A DNA stretch of 64,000 bases from Hyperoplus lanceolatus. Taxonomy: Eukaryota > Chordata > Actinopteri > Uranoscopiformes > Ammodytidae. Positions 1-64,000 of this stretch are shown here, piece by piece. Positions within the stretch are counted from its first letter, which is position 1. Each line of letters begins with the position of its first letter. Made by a program: the position numbers and the translations under genes. Location of the stretch: assembly GCA_026929865.2 (NCBI GenBank), contig CM049416.1, positions 7,076,501-7,140,500 of the forward strand, written 5' to 3'. Under the pieces are notes generated by a model. That model was not told the DNA's origin. It saw only the letters and a list, made by a program, of their open reading frames with translations, and searched no databases.

Positions 1-3000
1 TCAGCAGAGAGGAAGGGACACAGTGGACTGAAAGATCGGCAAATAAACCAGTGCAATGACATTACATCTCTCGTTTACAAACGGCATATTTAGAGTGGAC
101 TTGAATCTCCTCGCAGTATTAGCTGTACTTAATGGCAAGTCTTGGTGGCTGCATATTCAGTTCGGTGTGAGGTTATGCATCGGTTCAGCACAACTCAAAT
201 TGAGCCTTTGACTCAAAATATATGTTAAAAACAGTATTGCCTTTTCTTCAAATTATATGTCATGTTTAACTGAAATCCCACGATCAAAGGAAAGATGAGG
301 GGTGAAGTGACGCGACTTGAGCAAGAACCCTGACACACTGTTAAAAAACGTGTATGCCGCATCTGTGACATCAACGACAGATTTTCAAAGATACCCTTTG
401 ATAGGAGTTCATTTCAATGAAACATATCTTTCTTTAAGCCTCATTATGTTCTCGATGCTAAACATTCCTTTCAAATGTGTTCATCTAATGTCAACTGCAT
501 GGTGGCAACAATAAAGATAGGAAAAAGGGCTACTACCAAGGCAGGATCAAGTAGCCAAAGATACCTGGGGCCAAAATGAGCTTTTGGACCCAATTAGCCT
601 CTTGTATGTATTATTATCCAGACAGGCATAGGTATAAAATAAGCTCAAACTACTTTAAAAATCAAAATGAGTAAAATGAAAATAGGTTGAAGTCATGCTT
701 TCTTTTCATCAGTTAAAGAAAATGCAGACTATAGCTCAAGAAAATAATTTAATCGAATTGAGTTCAATTGAGCCAAATGACCACAATCCAGACCGTGTTG
801 CCAGGGGCCCTTTGGAGGCAGTTCCCTCCAGAAACAAAAAGTTAATTATATTATAGTTCCCTTAAAGTATAGTGGTTTTACATGCAAGGCACACCACGTC
901 TCCACCCAGCTGCATACAGTATGCTTAGCTAAGGCAGGAAATTGAGACTATGACTTTCCTCAGGTTGATGATGTCACAGACACTACTTTGTTGTTTTTCC
1001 ACAGTTTCAAAGTAGTTTGTCGGACAGAGTGGAAACACTGCTCATTTCACAAGGTCTGTTTTCAGTACTATCATTCTGTAGTACTCTATATAGAAAACTG
1101 CTGAACGTGAGGTAGTAAACACAACAGCTCAATTCAAAGTAGGCTTAAATAACTGAATGAGAGACTTGATATGGCCCACATATAAGAAGCAAAAAGCAAA
1201 TAAGTATATATAAATATACTTACGGCATTTACCACAACTTCGCATCTTTAAACACAGATTGTGATAAACTGCTAAATATGACATCTTAGTTAATCTTTTA
1301 TCATTTGACAGAATTCCTAATAGCACATAATGTATGTATTTCTCTTGATTTAAACTGAAACAATTGAAACCAGTGACTGCTCTGTGCGTCTGCAGGGCAG
1401 AACAGGCCTCCTAATGCCTTTAAAGTTAAAGGACACAGTGATTTAAGTTAAAGTCTGTTCATCAGTAACGGCACAGCCATTATTGCATGGCACATAAGGG
1501 ATTATACATCCTCATGGTTCAGTTATGGCTTATCACACTCTGTAGTACATACTGAGTGGTAGGCTTATTACAATAAAGACATAACAACATGACCTTAACC
1601 TTCGAGAGGTTGCGCAATGAAATGCTAATTTGGTCCATTTTGACACAGTGCCAAAGGTTATTAAAAACAAAACACTGCAACAACTCTATGAATAAAGCTG
1701 ACAGCAAAAAAAAACACATTGTTGGCAGACTTCAATGGCAAGAGCAAAATATTACTAGTACAGGCTACTGTTAGGAGGTTAGCCGGATAATTGAGCAATC
1801 ACACAAAGTGATCCTCTATATTAGATTTGGGGATGTTTATAAATCATCAATAAATAAACAGTTGATAAAAGAACAATTCTGCACTTATTTCCATGTCTTG
1901 TATGTGTATCATCTTGTGTGTGAGGATACTAACTTTCTGTAGGTCAAGTAGAGAGGCAGCCTCTTCAGCCAACCTATGGCGCTAACATTAGCTTAATTAG
2001 CTAACTAGCTGGAGCTGATTGAATATCTTAGTGAAAGTGAAAGTGGTTATTTCATTGAAAAGCTTCTTTCTCCTTGTGTCTACATATGTTATTATTGAGC
2101 ACCGGAGAGCCTTTTATGACAAGCTGACACATATTGAACTTTTTCAGCACAATTTAAACTTTTTCAGCACATTGAACAAACGACGGTGGTTTTTCATGTT
2201 CATAAAAAACATAAGCTCCTTTTAAATTTTCTTGCTTCATAGTATACAATTAAAATGGCGTAAAACTTATCATGAAAAAAATTATGCAAAAAAGGGCAGT
2301 TATTTTTAGTGGTACCGTAGTAGGCTATCTTTCAAATCAAATTGACTTCACACACACATCCACACACCACTATACATGTTATACAGCATCATGCATTTGA
2401 ATGAATCTTATCTTAAAATGGGGGTCTTTAAAATTATTCTCATTATTATAATAATAATTATTATTATAATGATGATGAGAAGAAAATGACACACCTTGGT
2501 ATCATGACATGTCCATTTAAACTACACTGCATACTGCTCAAATGTCCTATTTGTAAAAACACACTGCAGTGACAGAACACAGGATGGAATATGGATTAGG
2601 ATTTTTTCTTTTTTGTCCATGTCCTTTTTAATTAATTAGTATCAAAAAGAGCCAACTACAAGACGGTTTGATAATTTCCTGCAAATTGAGCGATTTACAA
2701 ATCATTTGATCGTGATTGAGCAAACAAGCTGTTGTACCATGAATGCCCGAAGGAATTATTATTTGAAATAAAATGTCCTAGGGAATAAAAGAAAATCTGG
2801 ATCTTAATGCAAAGTTATACAACCAACCCTTTTCTGACTCAGTGGAAATTTAAGCACATTAGAAGTCTCACATCTATTACGTCCTCACTGTTTGCCTTTA
2901 CACACATAGGAGTAGCAGTTATGATACAAAACCTCAACAGAAAAAAACACCACAGTGCTATTCACAAAGCACAAGAACAACATTATGAAACAGAAAATTA

Positions 3001-4160
3001 CAAGGGAAGATCTGGGCTGTGATGGAAGACCATTGCTGTAAGCCAGTACAGCATTTGCACCTTGTGAAATCACAAGCTGAAAAGTTGGTTTGCTGTGTGA
3101 TTGTTCCCTATACCCAGTGCAGGGGGGATTTTTTTCATGTATATATATATTTGATTAAAAAGCACTTTGGTAATGTTAGGTTGAGGAGTCTACGTAAGCC
3201 AATATGTGTCTACAGCACACGGATGTCTGAGAAATGTTGCTGCTGGCAAGATGCTGAAAATCGCTGGTGAACCATAAGGATTAAGTACATTTCTCAAGAG
3301 TTAACAGGAACAGTTTTCGGATAAGAATATTGCGGTAGACATCTGCAAGCTGTTTTGAAGCTGTGTGTCAATTGAAATAATGAAAGGAAATTTTGTTTAA
3401 TAAATAAATGCATACATAAACCAATCAGACGTGACCCTATAAAGAACAGTTTGACTGGTTGGACAAACAGAATGCAGAATAAGGACTATATACCAAGCAG
3501 TATGAGCTAGATAAGGATTATGTACTGTGACTATTTACCACTAGAAAAGGCCATTTGCCATCAGTTTACTGAGGCATTCAGATACTTTTCAACCATTTTA
3601 AGCACACGATTACAGCATCAAGACGCCTGAAAAGCTGTCAGTCCTCTTAACATTATTACTGCAGCGCTGTTAAACCCAAAGGATTATGGGTACAATGAGA
3701 CAGTTGCAGTTGCGCGTAAGGAAATATTGAAGAAGCTCATTGCAGGACTTACGATTACATAGACCTGTTTCTGGCATTAACAGCAACAAAGAAACCGACA
3801 ACAGCCTAAAGCTGAGTTAAAGTTCTAGATATTTGAATGGGATTTGGTTTGATTTTGTGCCTGCACTGACGCACTACATTCCTACAAATCTACTCTGAGG
3901 ACGAAGAATGTAGATCAGTCAGCTTTTAAAATTTGTCATCTTCAGTGGCCTCGATCTATGAAGCCTATACCTTTCTATTGGCCTTTTCTAGTGATGAATA
4001 CATGGTTGCAACAGGTGTTCACAAACAGTGAGAAGGAAAGAGAAGGAACAGGAAGCTGAGGTTTTAAGGAGGAGGGAAGGAGGCTCCATAAAGGATTTAC
4101 CAGTCATGATTTTTTGGGGGTAACCTGACAACTGACAGATGGGGAGGGAGGAGAGGGCTT
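1..4160 (-). other. syn3 3' UTR and downstream sequence, no gene seen
   Basis: No coding exon or RNA gene is supported here. The part next to 4,160 must be syn3 3' UTR. I could not find a convincing AATAAA poly(A) signal on the minus strand, so the transcript end is not placed. The sequence is AT-rich with a short imperfect ATT-repeat patch near 2,435-2,470. Open frames here are short and show no protein family features. Confidence 0.5.
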
Positions 4161-62775
<58,615 letters not shown>

Positions 62776-63341
62776 CTGCAGCAGGACGGACATGGGAGTT
62801 AACACCATCAAATTGTGGAGTGGAGTGGAACCAGTGACCCCCACTCAAATGGTATACTTGCAATCCCAGAGGACAGGAGGAAGGAATTTACATGCAACAC
62901 AAGGTTCTTAACATAATTTTTAAGTATGTCTTAAAAGAATGGCCTCTCTGTTTAACACCTCTAACCTGACTGTTCTCAGGTCAGTCTCTCCACCACATTG
63001 GGTCTGACAGCTCTGTCAGCACGTTAACACACTGTATCTGGCCGTTATGTTTACGGTCAAGTGCTCCATTATTCAGCCGAGCGTGTCCTGCTGAAGGGGT
63101 GAAGCAACGCTCCCGGGTGCACCTAATCTTTTTGGACCATCTATCCAATTAACACAGCCTAATCCTTCCTTTACAAACTGTTCTGGGAGCACGGCCAAGC
63201 CACCCATCAGGCACCTGGAGGCCTCATTTACAGAGGCCCACAATTCCTCTTCAAACAGGAAATTCACTTTGAGTCCTGTGATGTCTGACCTATTAATGTT
63301 TTTCGGTTTTGATTGAGGTATTGTTATTCTTCTCTTTTTAA

Positions 63342-63745
63342 AGGTCACATATTATGCCCATTTCGAGGTTCAAAATAAGTCATTTGGGGTCCTACTAGAA
63401 ACTGCTCTCATGGTGTAATGCCCAAAAAAACCTTTATATTTCTCCCAGTGCTTTGCTAAATCTCTTTAATCCCTGCCTTCCAAAAAAGAGTCTGCTCTTA
63501 ATAGCTCTGGATCTAACTACTACTGGTGTGATTCTAACTGCCTGTTGGATTCAGGGGGATCTGGTTTCCTTACCACAGGGTGAGGTAGTGCTAGGTTGGG
63601 TTAGTAATGAAGCGGATGAAAGTTACAATGTATTTACGGGTGAACAGATACAGTATGTGACAGCAAGCTTCACAAAGTCCTACCTAGATTATCTGATTAA
63701 CTGCTAACTCACGGACAGGTGCACAATAAAAATATGTGATCATGT
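63342..63745. mobile_element. MITE, solitary relative of the 32.6-36.1 kb outer element
   Basis: It starts after TTAA (63,338-63,341) with AGGTCACATATTATGCCC and ends near AATATGTGATCATG, a decayed inverse. GGGGTCCTACTAGAAACTGC and TTTATATTTCTCCCAGTG parallel the outer element at 32,565. About 400 bases, non-coding, inside a syn3 intron. Confidence 0.65.
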
Positions 63746-63966
63746 TTGCACAGGTATACAAACACACGGAAGTTGAAGGGCTGCAGGTTTGCATGGTGAA
63801 ATTACAGCCAGGCCCTCAGACAGGCTTTGGATCCTCAAGTGTTGCTTACGTTAGGCAGCACGGACAGGACTGGCAGGAGTGATCTGGTCTCGGCGACAGA
63901 GGGACTACAGCTGTTCCTCCCCGCTTGCTGCACTCAGCCGCAGTGGCAGCACACCAAAGGCTCTGC

Positions 63967-63974
63967 TATTTATA
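63967..63974 (-). promoter_or_regulatory. TATA-like motif, possible internal syn3 promoter
   Basis: On the minus strand TATAAATA is followed by a GC-richer stretch and, about 120 bases on, a donor-like AAC|GTAAGC at 63,849/63,850. This could be a non-coding alternative first exon for syn3, but TATA-like strings are frequent in AT-rich DNA and there is no direct support. Confidence 0.2.
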
Positions 63975-64000
63975 CTGGATGGAGCTGTTTATTGAGGCTC

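Overview
This window is vertebrate nuclear DNA, almost certainly from a teleost fish. It has AT-rich introns, long microsatellites, tRNA-derived SINEs, L2-type LINE tails and many small non-autonomous DNA transposons of kinds common in ray-finned fish. It is not microbial: there are no operons, phage modules or CRISPR arrays, and I saw no retrovirus-like element.

It holds one nested gene pair. The host gene is synapsin III (syn3) on the minus strand. Ten coding exons can be read between 62,775 and 4,161, running from within the ATP-grasp C domain to the C-terminal E domain; the first exon(s) lie beyond base 64,000. The guest gene is tissue inhibitor of metalloproteinases 3 (timp3) on the plus strand. 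Its five exons (43,944-59,158) encode a complete 214-residue protein and lie inside the 42-kb syn3 intron between the exons at 61,838-61,927 and 19,724-19,786. This matches the known TIMP-in-synapsin arrangement (human TIMP3 lies inside SYN3 on the opposite strand). The distal timp3 poly(A) signal (61,645) is under 200 bases from a syn3 splice donor.

Layout: 1-4,160 syn3 3' UTR and downstream; 4,161-6,049 C-terminal syn3 exons with a TTAA-flanked MITE among them; 6,050-12,629 intron with a complete 1.1-kb hAT element; 12,630-13,979 three syn3 exons; 13,980-19,723 intron with two TTAA MITEs and a SINE; 19,724-19,786 syn3 exon; 19,787-43,600 long intron with a TA-flanked transposon carrying a nested LINE (25.3-26.5 kb), a SINE (32.0 kb) and a composite of nested transposons (32.6-36.1 kb); 43,600-61,650 the timp3 unit; 61,838-62,775 two more syn3 exons; 63.3-63.7 kb another MITE.

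The two proteins are not known to act together: synapsin binds synaptic vesicles inside neurons, while TIMP3 is a secreted matrix-bound protease inhibitor. Their link is positional. The least ordinary items are the nested transposon composite with a readable order of insertion, a timp3 product with Val where TIMPs normally have Pro at mature position 5, a miR-21 seed match in the timp3 3' UTR, and micro-exons in the syn3 J domain.
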